NCBI RefSeq assembly: GCF_933775445.1
Contig: NC_065873.1
Location: 1,302,001-1,366,000 of the forward strand
Direction of reading: 5' to 3'
DNA length: 64,000 bases
Origin: Argentina anserina
Lineage: Eukaryota; Streptophyta; Magnoliopsida; Rosales; Rosaceae
This document shows positions 10,704-21,409 of the stretch, piece by piece. The position numbers and the translations under genes are program-made. Position 1 is the first letter of the stretch; every line of letters starts with the position of its first letter. The notes under the pieces were generated by a model. The model made no database searches. It had not been told where the DNA came from and saw only the letters and a program-made list of their open reading frames with translations.

Positions 10704-11321
10704 TGGACGAACAAAGCTTGTGAAACCAACTTAATTAAAAGTGTTTTCTGGTATGTGTATTCCTGCTACGACAAAACACGTACTCAAAAGGGTCGGACGA
10801 TGAAACGTAGTGGTTCGCGCGATATATATAGGTTGATTGAGCCACAATGAAATGGGATTGTTAAAGCTCATTCTAATTAAGTCATTTTTGTTTGACTAGA
10901 ACGTGTGACAATAAGTTTTGAAAGTAGGAATTAAATCCCAAAGAAAACGTTTAGTAGGACGATGGTGAGTCAATTGGTCATAGTTACATTTCTTTTCTTT
11001 TTTTCGGAAGAGGAAGACAGATTAAAATATTAAAACTCCTAAACACAACCTGAGTTCATTTGATCAATATAAAAAGCTGCTCAAGCTGTAAAATGTTATT
11101 TATATGCTGATCACATTAGCAACTTACCATAGGACTTGGGTTTAATTAAAAGAAGTACGCCTTTACCCGACCCGGTCTACCGACTCGACCCGATCCACCG
11201 ACCCGATCCGGTTTGTCAGATTCTGTCATTGCATACTCATTGTTAATGTAAATACACCGGCGACAAATCGTTCTCAACTTTGTTTTTTTGTTTGCTATCT
11301 TAATACATTGTTTCTTTTTCA
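10704..11321. other. spacer upstream of the copia fragment
   Basis: Mixed AT-rich DNA with a CCGACCCG/CGACTCGACCCG-rich patch at 11165-11215. It may be the leader of the copia fragment that starts at 11322. No LTR could be defined. Confidence 0.35.
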
Positions 11322-12537
11322 ATGGGTTCTGGACACGAAACTGAGGGTTCTCAGCTCCCTGATATTCCGACCTTCGAAGTATTTGTCAAAAGTTCTGACA
11401 GTGGTTAATTTGGGGGCACCAAACTTAACGGAACCAATTTCCGTAAATGGAAACGACTCATGGTTGCTCATCTTCGAGGCATGCACAAGATGTGACATGT
11501 CACCGGCGTCACTAAGGCTCCTAGTCTTGAGAATATCGTTGCCTACAACAAATGGGACGACGACGACGGTCTTGTCATGTCCATCTTATGGAAAGCTATG
11601 AATGATGAGATAGTTGATATGGTGGAGGCATGTGCCACTGCACAGGCAATATGGGAGACACTGACTGGCTTATATACTAATGACTCTGATTTCATATAAG
11701 TTCATGAGTTAATGTGCACAGCTTTGGCCATACACCAGGATAGGCAACCAGTGGCGCATTATTTCACCAAACTCAAGAATATTTGGACTGAGATTGATGT
11801 GAAACGTCCTTGCCTGATTCAAAATCAAGAGGATATTGTTTTGTACCAACATGAGAAGGAGCTTGAACGAGTTCACCATTTCCTGAAATGTCTTGATGCA
11901 AAGCATACCAGTGCGAAAGGCGAATTGCTCTGAATGACTGAACAACCTAGCCTACTCATCGCTTTCACCTATATCCGAAAGGATGAGTCTCAGCAGGAGA
12001 GTATTCTTCCGGCACCGGCTGTCATTTCCAGCCTTACTGTTCATGCTCGATCTCCGGTACCACCCCTTTCGCAAGCAACTTCCGCTCCCATTCATCGACA
12101 AGGACCACCACTAGGTTTCGGGAATCAGCCCCGCCCTCCTTGCTCTTATTGCCATGATACTAACCATACTCGTGCGACTTGTTGGAAATTATATCCACAT
12201 CTTAGGCCCAAGAGGCCTAATTATCGTCCCCAGGCAAAAGCAGCTCTTCACTTAATTCCGGAACCCGATATCTATGGTGTGGTTGGGTATGATCATCATA
12301 CTGCTGGAGGAGCACCTACCGCATCTATCGTTGGTCGTGGTCAAATTGGTATGGCCTTCAATATTTCTCACTCTGTTAGTTTTGATACCTGGATTATTGA
12401 TTCTGGTGCATCTGATCATATGACTTATGTCAAATCTTATTTTACCGTAATATCCCATCCACCCGTACCCTATGTTACTAATGCTAATGGTGAGGCATTC
12501 CCCGTGTTAGGGACATGGTTTGTTCGTATTACTCCTA
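11322..12537 (+). pseudogene. Ty1/copia gag-protease fragment, degenerate
   Basis: The plus-strand frame begins at ATG 11322 (MGSGHETEGS...) and carries the copia gag region: KLNGTNFRKWKRLMVAHLRG near the start, IWETLTGLY and the LNG/KLKNIW part further on. A zinc knuckle CSYCHDTNHTRATC lies near 12150-12190, and the aspartic protease motif WIIDSGASDHMT near 12390-12425. In-frame stops occur near 11400, 11490, 11698 and 11934, and pol is absent: the sequence stops at 12537, where a TRIM element starts. It is dead and serves as an anchor for dating the local rearrangement. Confidence 0.8.
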
Positions 12538-12718
12538 TGTTAAACAGCAACAAGCGTGGCCCGTGGACCAACTGTACCAATATTGTCCTAACTTAGCCAC
12601 CTCACACGTGTTGGGTTTTAATCACAGAAGATCTCGGGTACAATTGGTTATTATCCACCCACTTATAAGTTTTATTTTCTTTGTCACTTCTTAGATGTGA
12701 GATCTCTCATTTCCAACA
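12538..12718 (-). repeat. TRIM 3' LTR
   Basis: 181-bp terminal repeat next to the polypurine tract, TG...CA ended. It interrupts the copia gag-protease frame at its left edge. Confidence 0.8.
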
Positions 12719-12923
12719 CGCCCCCTCACGTGCAACTTAATTTTTAGGTCTGCACGCGACAGATTAACATCCCACATACTTGGACGAAATAAACCAATGT
12801 CCAGTAACCAACGACACTTGGTGACCATCCAATCGGAAACTCTCCGATGGCATGATAATAGCACTCAACTTGGGCCCACGACAGATTGGAGGCGCGACTG
12901 GAGAGGGACCTGCTCTAATACCA

Positions 12924-13104
12924 TGTTAAACAGCAACAAGTGTGTCCCGTGGACCAATTGTACCGATATTGTCCCAACTTAGCCACCTCACAGGTGTTGG
13001 GTTTTAATCACAAAAAGCCTCGGGTACAATTGGTTATTATCCACCCACTTATAAACTTTATTTTCTTTGTCACTTCTTAGATGTGTGATCTCTCCTTTCC
13101 AACA
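12924..13104 (-). repeat. TRIM 5' LTR
   Basis: 181-bp terminal repeat next to the primer-binding site. Its outer edge coincides with the start of the right arm of the inverted repeat at 13105. Confidence 0.8.
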
Positions 13105-13352
13105 AGTCGAAGTGATGTATTTACGTGATCAATATGCTTGTACATCCATGCATATCTTCATGTCCCTAGCTCTTCCCCACCACTTTGCTTTGTCTTTGAC
13201 TATAAAGCTTCGTTAGTCTTCGCACAGCATTTTCAGTGGATTTATTTCCTCATCTTCCACCTCTCCTTTCCTCCTTAGTTAGTCTTGCTCTCAGTACCGA
13301 CTTCCCATCCCTGTGATATGTTTCACGCCTTAATTGCTAGTCTAGCTTGTAC
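13105..13352 (-). repeat. right arm of the ~245-bp inverted repeat
   Basis: This is the reverse complement of 10226-10472 with only a few differences. The arm starts exactly at the outer edge of the TRIM element and continues to about 13352, after which the two loci diverge. Confidence 0.85.
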
Positions 13353-14400
13353 AAATTCCCAGTCAAAGATTCTTCTTTCACATTCTCCTTAGAATTATGA
13401 AATTTCTTCTAGCTCATCCATGAAAATCGTTTAACCCAGCGTAAAGAGGTGCTTTAAACCTTCGTACATTGCTACTTTGCTAACTTGATTACGTAAATTT
13501 AACAAGTTTAGGGAAATGAAGGAAATCGAACACGTACCGTAACTACATACTCTAACGTTCTTGATTACATACACACGCACACCATTGATTTATTCTCGAG
13601 TTTACGAGAATAATCATATATTTATTTGATTGTTTAGATCACTTGATGTATATCATACGTCAAAAATGACTATATACTATATACTTGCAGTATTTTCTTA
13701 TTTTATAATATATCACATTAATCAAGTGATGTAAATTTTAGTACGTGAGGAAATTGTTCATGGTCGAGAGCTGAGATAGTGATCGATGCAAACCAACTCT
13801 TTCCAGCCTCTATATGAGCGAATGGAATGGTACGTATAAATGGTATAATACACATGCACACCTTCAAAGTAATTTTCAGAACTGATCGAGCCAGCGAGGG
13901 TAACATGTGGCGCAGAAAGGAAAGGGTTAGCTATCCCCGTCAACCCTGGCGGGCAGCCCATGTTTAATATCAAGTCTATGGCATTTAACTAAGGGATGCC
14001 AAAAGTCTCTGCATTATCAAGTGCTACGATTTTGGAAGCATTAGACATGGAAAGTCTCAGTATTACGCCGCCGACCTCATTCTTTGTCACAATGGAGTGT
14101 GACTAATGTTGACGGTGGATCGAGCAGGGAACCTTCAAACCGACTTATTTCTTCTTCATTTAAATCATTTGTGTATTATATTTGTTTGATTAGTAGCTAA
14201 ACACTTGATATGAATTCATTTGAGGAAATATATACAATTCTACATATGTATGATAAGTTGATGATATAACATTTGCAGCCACTTGCTAACAACAAAGTAG
14301 TATATGAAATGCAATGAATTATAGAGATTTTGGTGATGGATGTAATGTTGTTGATGAGCCTAAAATCCTTATACGTACTCTTAACAACAACAAAATATAG
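13353..14400. other. spacer, no gene seen
   Basis: AT-rich DNA without recognisable coding, RNA or transposon structure. Its right edge holds the target site of the next copia element. Confidence 0.4.
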
Positions 14401-14405
14401 GATGG

Positions 14406-14589
14406 TGTTTCAGGATGAAATAATTGTGTATTATTGAATGATATGGGGGCCTATATATAGGCATTACAAAACCACAATCCCGTAGGATTCGGAGTCCTAA
14501 TCTATTACGGAGATGCTAATCTATCTCCTAACAGGAAACCTATTAGGCTAAGACACACATAAGGGTAGAATAGTAATTCTCCCGGAACA
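14406..14589 (-). repeat. copia 3' LTR
   Basis: 184-bp repeat in minus orientation, flanked on its left by the GATGG target duplication. It contains the palindromic GGGGGCCTATATATAGGC region that could hold the TATA box. Confidence 0.85.
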
Positions 14590-15899
14590 CTCCCCATTGT
14601 GTCGCATGCCTAGGTTGCATGGTGCACACATCGTTGCCTCGGTAAAAACCTTGTCAAGCAAAATAAAAACCTCTTGGGTAAAAACAAAAGCTTGATCGAA
14701 GGGAAAAAGAGCACAACGCACCGTCTACATTTGATAGCATCATGTGAGCTAGACTCCCCCTGAAGTCTACGAAACAACTCCCCCTGATTAGTGCCATAAT
14801 CATGGAGTACAAAGAACAACGTATACAACGTTCATTACATGCTTCTCAAACGTAGTCTTGGGCTAATGATTAATCATTAATCTAGCCACACATCCTTAGA
14901 TCATCCATGCTATACGTAGCCAAACTTAGATCTTAGGAAATAAGATTGCATAACAACTCAAAACAAGAGTTTGCAATGAAAATCAGATTCTCGGGTAGAA
15001 TGACCTTCACTCACTTAAATGGCCATAACTTCTTCGTCAAAATAGGTATCAGCGAACCGTAAAATGTTCTGAAAAGTAGACACCCGTGTCTTTCTAGTGA
15101 CATAAGGTTCACAACCTCATCCGATCGGAGCAGTTCACAATGCTCTGTCGAAGTTGACTGACTTGCAAATTTCCGGACAGGACTGTCCTACTTTGCTACA
15201 ACGGCCATAACTCACTCAATATGATAGCTATGAACGAATGGTTGATGTCCATGGAAAGTAGACACATAGGCCTTTCCAACGGTACCATCACCATATTTCA
15301 TCGAGCGAGCTGTCTTGTAGGTCTCGTTGAAGTTGACCTACGAAACTGGACAGATTCTGATTTGTCACATTTAATGTGTCTTTCGCGAAAAGAATGGGGG
15401 AATGAACCAATGAAGGACTGATTTTGGTCCAAGACGGAACCGTACGCATCCTCTACGCTACCAGTGTCGACTGCTACACCAAGGCGTACGTTGATGTTGC
15501 TGGAGCTGCTGGCGGCGTTGGTGTGGATAGGATTTGTGTTGGTTCACTAAGTGTAGAACTAAACCCGTGTCAAAGAAGCAATGCAAGTCCAATGACAATG
15601 CATAGGCGCATAGTTAATCACGTCATAATGAAAGCAATAGTGTCCCAACAACACTAACATGTAGGAATGTATAGCTCATTGAATCTCTTCATCATCTATA
15701 CTTAGACGGAATAGAGAATCAAGAATTAGCTTCATATGAACACATATGAGTATGAGTTCTTGCAACCGATTGTACTACGTTCTCTCGAACGTCGCAATCT
15801 GATTACATAAGCTCTCCGTGGTCTGGAAGCATTTAAAGTCCCTCGGGCACTCTCATATCTGCGTGAATATCCCTTTACAGATATGCAATGACCACTATC

Positions 15900-16211
15900 A
15901 TATGCTGCAAATCAGTTTTCATGGACACTACTACTGATCAAGTAGCGGAAAGCAATTATGTCCATAACGAGAGAATATAACTCATCGTAGTCAATACTAG
16001 GATAATGAGACAATCTTTGCGCCATAAGTCCTGCATATATCGCATGACTTCATCTTTCTCATTACACTTACGAACAACGACCAACATAACAAGTCTAGTT
16101 CAGCCTGTATTGATTCTTTCCACTTCGGTCAAGTTGCTCATCGTTGATGCTTTACAACGGAATAAGAGCATAAGCGAATACATCATCAATCATGGGAGAT
16201 CAATACATTAA
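15900..16211 (-). pseudogene. copia reverse-transcriptase N-terminal remnant
   Basis: Read on the minus strand, short frames resemble the W.KW..A...E...L region and the RKRNEKDEV/MRYKARLVAQ region that open the copia reverse transcriptase, but they are out of order with frequent stops. No YVDD box was found nearby. The identification rests on similarity to related elements and on its place between the integrase remnant and the 3' LTR. Confidence 0.35.
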
Positions 16212-16988
16212 ACACACGCGCGCGTTGTATACGATCAATTCGTGAGAGTTCTATTCTTCTCTAATATCAACAAAATGAGTCTGTAGCGTCCCACAGAAAC
16301 TTAGTTGATACACATGTTTAGAGGATATCTCTTGATGATGGGCGAAATACTTGTGCCTACGCACTTCGCTTCTTTCTAGTTTTGATTCTAGAGAATAATG
16401 GTCTCCCCCTCATCTAGGCAGGAGCCAAGACCGAAGCTATGACCCTTACTAGTCCATCTTTGCGTTTGCCGCCCTTGTTTTGTGGTGCAATGCCACGGGC
16501 GCCGACAACACCACAGCGTACGATGGTGCCATCGCCGGCTTCCTTCCCACTGTCAGGGATGGTGCCAACGGTGCTAGGACCAGGTCATATGAAATTCTCT
16601 CATATTCTGAGAGTCCCAACCTTACCGGCACATCACAGCATTTATGTGCGATCTCGTCACTTTCGCAATATCGGTAAAGTCATTGAGCATCGAATCTTTG
16701 ACTTTCTGGAGGTCGATAATGCGTTGCACATTTACTCACTTTGAATAGTGCGGGATCTTAATAAGACATAGTGCCACACCACGTCAATTCCTGGCGTTAA
16801 AACCAGAATGGGAGCATTCCATATCTCCCCCTAACGACGGGAAGTATGTCTCATCAAAGTGACCGTCTGCTAATATCGCAGGATAGAGATCAACGGTTGT
16901 AGATTGGAAATAGCGGACAAGTGTTGGTGATTCATAAATCATAACCAACCAGAATACTTAATCGTTTCAAGTAGACCCATTGAGATAA

Positions 16989-17757
16989 CTACAATAGAGG
17001 CACATAAACAACTTTAACCAAATAGGCGTTAGTGAAAAGAACGTTGGGATCGTATCCAGTTACCATCTGGTACGCACTAAACACTTGGCAAGTTGTGGGT
17101 CTGAAACGAATAAGTGTCGCTGCATGAAACATCATTACATATCCCCATGCAAAAATCGGCAGGTTAGTACCCATAACCAAGTCCGAGCTCTGCTAGATCG
17201 TGCGGTGAATGAACATGAGGAATAATATGTTCAACGACGATCCTAGTAGATATGCAAAACGAAATCATCAAAGTCGTGGAGGTGAACTCTCCAATGGTAT
17301 CCATTCAAATAGATTTGAGAGGATAGGAAGGGTGGTGAGCCCTTAGTATGATGATCATAGCTAAAAACTTTAGCGAATGCAGCGTTTCTTGTGGAAAGCA
17401 AAGCGACGTGTGACCAACGCGTCGATGCTCTTAACCTATGCCATAAAAATACCGAAAAATGTCCGTATTCGGTTGGATAGGGTCCACTAATGTCACCTTA
17501 AATACTTTGTAAGAATGGAATGTTCTCGGTTGGAGCCTTAGCAAATAAGGACTTCCTTGAAATCTAGCAAAAGAACAAGCTTTGCAAAATGAGCGATTGG
17601 CATCAGAGATTGTCATGGAGGCATTAGAAGACACGGGAGGCATCACAAGCTCCTGTGAAGGAGGGGATTCCGCCACCGACGGCCTTAATGCCATGGAGCC
17701 GCCGAAATAGGCAGGCTCGGCCTCACCGTGTGGAGCATGGGTGAGGTGGTTCTCCAA
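16989..17757 (-). pseudogene. copia integrase remnant
   Basis: Minus-strand pieces include CKACSFARFQGSP and VDPIQPNTDIFRYF at 17431-17600, matching the HHCC end and the core start of copia integrases. TNLPIFAWGYVMMFHAATLI and RFRPTTCQVFSAYQMV.G.DPN at 16989-17180 match the W..A...A..I.NR.P / P...W.G.KP region. The pieces are separated by frameshifts. The order on the minus strand is correct for copia (integrase before reverse transcriptase). Confidence 0.6.
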
Positions 17758-18458
17758 TCGCTTCGTGAAAATGAAAAATAGATGATAATGTGAATTTCAA
17801 AGAACTCGAATCATCATATCTTGTTCAAAATGACCAAAAAAACGATCATGTCAAAACCGAGAAGACAGTAAAACCGAACCCATGATTCAAAGAATCTTGA
17901 GTTACATAAAGCTACTGCTGCAGGCAAGCAAAACGATGTCTACAGGCTAACAAAGCTACTGTCGAAGCTTGAAAAAGATACTGTCAATGAAATCTGACAG
18001 ATTTATTCCTCTCCATTCTTAACACAAATATCAAGATGGAAATCCATCATTGGCATGTATGGCCTTTAAAACTTAGCAATGCACGAAGATATACAACACA
18101 ATCTCCGCACGAGATCCGTAAAACAACTACCTGCGCCGTAGGACAGTGTGGGTGGTTACGCAATTAGCAAGACACTCGATTTCACGGCGGGACATTCTCA
18201 AAATGAAGATTAAGAGAGTCAACGACGCGGTGAACTTCTCTACACAATACGCCGTAGGATATTGTAAGAGAGGGGATTGGAACAAATGGCAATCCCATCG
18301 AATGTATCACATGGCAATAGAACTACATTCTTCAACTCAAGAGTTGGAAAAACATGGTATTGGAGCAGTTGAATACCAAACGATCTGGGTTGTAAAAACC
18401 ATCCAATTGGTGCGGGTGGTCACCAATAATAATAAAATCATTTGAGCTATGAAATGAC

Positions 18459-18835
18459 TTGGAGAAAACCGGAAAATTAACCGGAAAACCATGTCAATAT
18501 AACTCAAAACCGGGTGAAATTTGGACTGGGAAAACTTGGCAGCAAGAACTGCTGAAATATGCGGAAAACATGACGAGAAACGACGGAAAAAAAATCGTCG
18601 GAAAAACTCGTCGGAAGCCGGCGGCACCGAGTGCCGGAAAACTGGCCGGCGGCGGCCGGAGCCGGCCGTTATGGAGGCCGTAACTTCAGGTCCGACAGGG
18701 AACGCCGTCCGGAACAGGATGGCGGTGCCGGAAACGCCGGAATATGGCCGGAAGGCGGCGAATACGCCGGTAAAACGTCAAAAAACGTTCCGGAAACGCC
18801 GGAACAATAACCGGGAAAAACAACGTCAATTTTGA
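18459..18835. repeat. GC-rich CCGG/CGCCGG-repeat linker inside the copia element
   Basis: Dense repeats of GCCGG(A/C) and CGCCGGAA stand out from the AT-rich surroundings. On the element's sense strand this is a low-complexity linker between gag and integrase. The open frames here on both strands are compositional. Confidence 0.5.
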
Positions 18836-20279
18836 CGTTCCGAGGTCCGTTTTCCAAATTTCAAAGTCCAAAATCACAATGTAGTGCTATTGGGGTCCCA
18901 TGTAACCCAAAAGCGGCCAATTTAAAATCCACGTGAGTTGCAAACGTTGACCATGCATGCTAAGCCAAGGCAAATAAAATTCTCACGAGTCCAAGAAAGA
19001 CGAGAATTTTTATAGAATATGCCAATATTTAATACAACACAAACAAGCTTCCAATTCCAGTAGACGACTTAGGATAAAGTCGAGCAATAATCATGGCAAT
19101 GCCAACGTCATACTTGAAAAATAGTAAGCAGAAGACATAGTCAAAATAGAGTGACTAATCAAAAGTCCGTAGCAACAAAATATTGCATATCGGATTGGGC
19201 GGAGCCTTAGCCTGAGTCTCAAAAATGTTTGCTTACTTGAGAATGGAAGAATGTTACTTTTCCATCTCCAAAATTCCCTCAAGAAATAGATACAGGTGCC
19301 AAAAAGGGCATGCGTTTTTTGGATGTGGAGTATGCATCAAGGTCAACTCTGATAATACAACGTCATAGACGTTCATTAAATCACTTTAAGTGTGTCCCAT
19401 AGAATTCTTTATTTTTGGGATCTTTTGTCAGCAAATAGTGCTGCATCAGAGTAATGAATCAACTCAAATAAATGAGTACGTAGACTTGGGATTATCGTTT
19501 ATAGGCATGAGTTTAAGAAAACTCAAACATTCAAATAACAGTCGCGATGGCGACGCATCCATAAGAAACGAGGGTTGGATAGGTTTCGAATAATCGAAAT
19601 ATTCAAGTATGTAACCGGAATTAGAAGGGTTGTGATGTATATGGTCACAAAATAATCGATGCATATCGGCGATTCTCATGATCGCACCCAAAACAGCGGT
19701 GCACTCAGGCGACCACACGAAATCGATATCTTTCTTTTTAAATAATAACGTGACTCCCCCAGGACCGTCACACGAAAAACGTCGACCAAGAGGGGAATCA
19801 TATCCCTCTTTGGTCTCATCGGCGTTATAAGAAAGGCCGGAAAAGAAGACATGAAAAAAAAAAGGCTAATAGCGCCCGATAATTTATATATATATATCTT
19901 CAAAAGCAGCAACTTTAAGAAAAACATACTTGTTGGTCTGCCAAATAGACCGCATATAAGTAAATTGCTCTGCAAATCGATCGTCATGCATGAAGTTGCT
20001 TGTTGAATTCCTTTTCGATCTTCGTCCGATGACATAAAATCTTAGGAGGGTACGATCAAAATCGTATGTAGATGACAAAAGTATCGTCCATCTCGGCATG
20101 AATGTCATCACCATAGTACGACGAGTGATCACTTTTCGGGAGTAGCTTCTCTTGAGCGAAGAGTTTGCTTGTGCAGTTTGCGTTCATTGCGTATATATGC
20201 GGGAGGAGCAATTTTGAATCCTCTGATGCGGGGTTTTTCGGGGCAAAAAGATGTTTTTGCGGAGCGAATGCGGAGGATA

Positions 20280-20580
20280 CCCTGCGGGGCTGCGGAGGCT
20301 GCGTGCAGGGGCAGCAGGGGGGTCGCAGGGGCAGCAGGGGGGTCGCAGGGCCAGCAGGGGGGCAGCAGGGGTGCGTGCAGGGCTGCGTGCGGGGCAGCGT
20401 ACGTGCGTGCAGGGCTGCGTTGCGGGGGCTGCAGGGCAGGGCAGCGTGCGGGGCTGCGGGGGCAGCACGCAGGGGTTGCGGGGCTGCGTGCAGGGCTTGC
20501 GGGCAGGGGCTGCGGTGCGGCGGCAGCGATGCGGCGGCTGCAGGAGGTGCGCCGGCGAGGAGATGCCGGAGCTTGAAATC
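20280..20580 (+). repeat. G-rich minisatellite in the copia leader
   Basis: About 300 bp of irregular tandem units built from GCAGGGG, GGGGCTGCG and GTGCAGGG, with many runs of three to six G on the plus strand. It lies between the 5' LTR and the gag remnant, so the element's RNA would be C-rich here. The plus strand has clear G-quadruplex potential. The Gly/Ala/Arg open frames across it are artefacts of the repeat. Confidence 0.7.
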
Positions 20581-20667
20581 GACGGCGGCCGGCGGAGGAG
20601 AGAGAGAGAGAGAAAAAAAAAATAGGGCTCTAAAAGTTCAGGGTTTTAGAGCAACGTGCTGATAACG

Positions 20668-20851
20668 TGTTTCAGGATGAAATAATTGTGTATTATTGAA
20701 TGATATGGGGGCCTATATATAGGCATTATAAAACCACAATCCCGTAGGATTCGGAGTCCTAATCTATTACGGAGATGTTAATCTATCTCCTAACAGGAAA
20801 CCTATTAGGCTAAGACACACATAAGGGTAGAATAGTAATTCTCCTGGAACA
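20668..20851 (-). repeat. copia 5' LTR
   Basis: 184-bp repeat followed by the GATGG target duplication. Its transcription start side faces away from the receptor kinase gene, whose ATG lies 558 bp to the right. Confidence 0.85.
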
Positions 20852-20856
20852 GATGG

Positions 20857-21409
20857 ATTAATTTAATTTTTTTTTGTAAACATGCATACATATATAGATG
20901 TTGGTAAAGAGAGTATAATTCTTTGTATATCGAATCTTATTAATATCTTCGAACTATATTATTTTTGACACAATTGTCTCTGATTTTGTGATTTCCAAAT
21001 CTGCATAAACTATCTCCACGAAACCAAGTTGGTCTATTTAGGCAATCAATTTAACAATTTTCCCAATTGAAACGCTTGATGATTAGAAAAAAAAGGAGAA
21101 GATTAGATACATGTTTATTTGACCAAAAGAAAATAAATAATGATGAACGAATATGAGATATGTCTCTGTCATTAGTTACCAGATGATTGATACGAAGTTG
21201 GACTAAATCAGACTAAATTATTGGAATCCGATCCCTTTATGAGTCCCTGTGCTTCCAACCCCCAACCTTTGCGTACCCAATTTCTTTTCCTTTCTCTTCC
21301 GCCCTATGCACACGTGAACACCACTTTGTAATACCATTTCCAACTTCACCATTACCAAAACAAATTGGCGCCACAACCTTAAGCTACACCGTACCTTTCA
21401 CCGGACGGC
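20857..21409 (+). promoter_or_regulatory. upstream region of the receptor kinase gene
   Basis: This 553-bp stretch lies between the copia LTR and the RLK7 start. It contains the blocks shared with 7020-7210 (GTGATTTCCAA, CAAGTTGGTCTATTTA), which suggests conserved upstream sequence, and a CT-rich stretch near 21290. No TATA box could be assigned with confidence. Confidence 0.4.

Larger units (their letters stand above)
12538..13104 (-). mobile_element. TRIM retrotransposon (567 bp)
   Basis: Two 181-bp direct repeats, each starting TGTTAAACAG and ending TTCCAACA, lie at 12538-12718 and 12924-13104, with about 14 differences by eye (about 92% identity). A primer-binding site lies directly beside the right repeat on the minus strand (TGGTATTAGAGC, one mismatch to the initiator-Met tRNA complement). 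A G-rich polypurine tract (GAGGGGGCG) abuts the left one. The element is therefore in minus orientation with a 205-bp core and no protein. The 5-bp flanks differ (TCCTA against AGTCG), so no target duplication is present. Confidence 0.8.
14406..20851 (-). mobile_element. Ty1/copia element, complete ends, decayed coding region
   Basis: LTRs of 184 bp at 14406-14589 and 20668-20851 start TGTTTCAGG and end GGAACA and differ at three positions, all C in the left copy and T in the right. The target duplication GATGG lies at 14401-14405 and 20852-20856. The minus-strand leader beside the right LTR begins CGTTATCAGCACG, which is not the usual initiator-Met site. Remnants of gag, integrase and reverse transcriptase appear in minus orientation but with many stops and frameshifts. 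The contrast between young LTRs and a ruined pol suggests movement by proteins from another copy. Confidence 0.85.

Noticed and set aside
12538..13104. Cassandra-type TRIM
   Set aside because: The size and primer-binding site fit a TRIM, but no 5S-rRNA-like internal promoter sequence could be seen in the 181-bp LTRs.
20165..20662. Overlapping 94- to 165-codon frames rich in Gly, Ala, Arg or Pro on both strands
   Set aside because: They cross the G-rich minisatellite; several frames are open at once because of base composition, and no domain is present.
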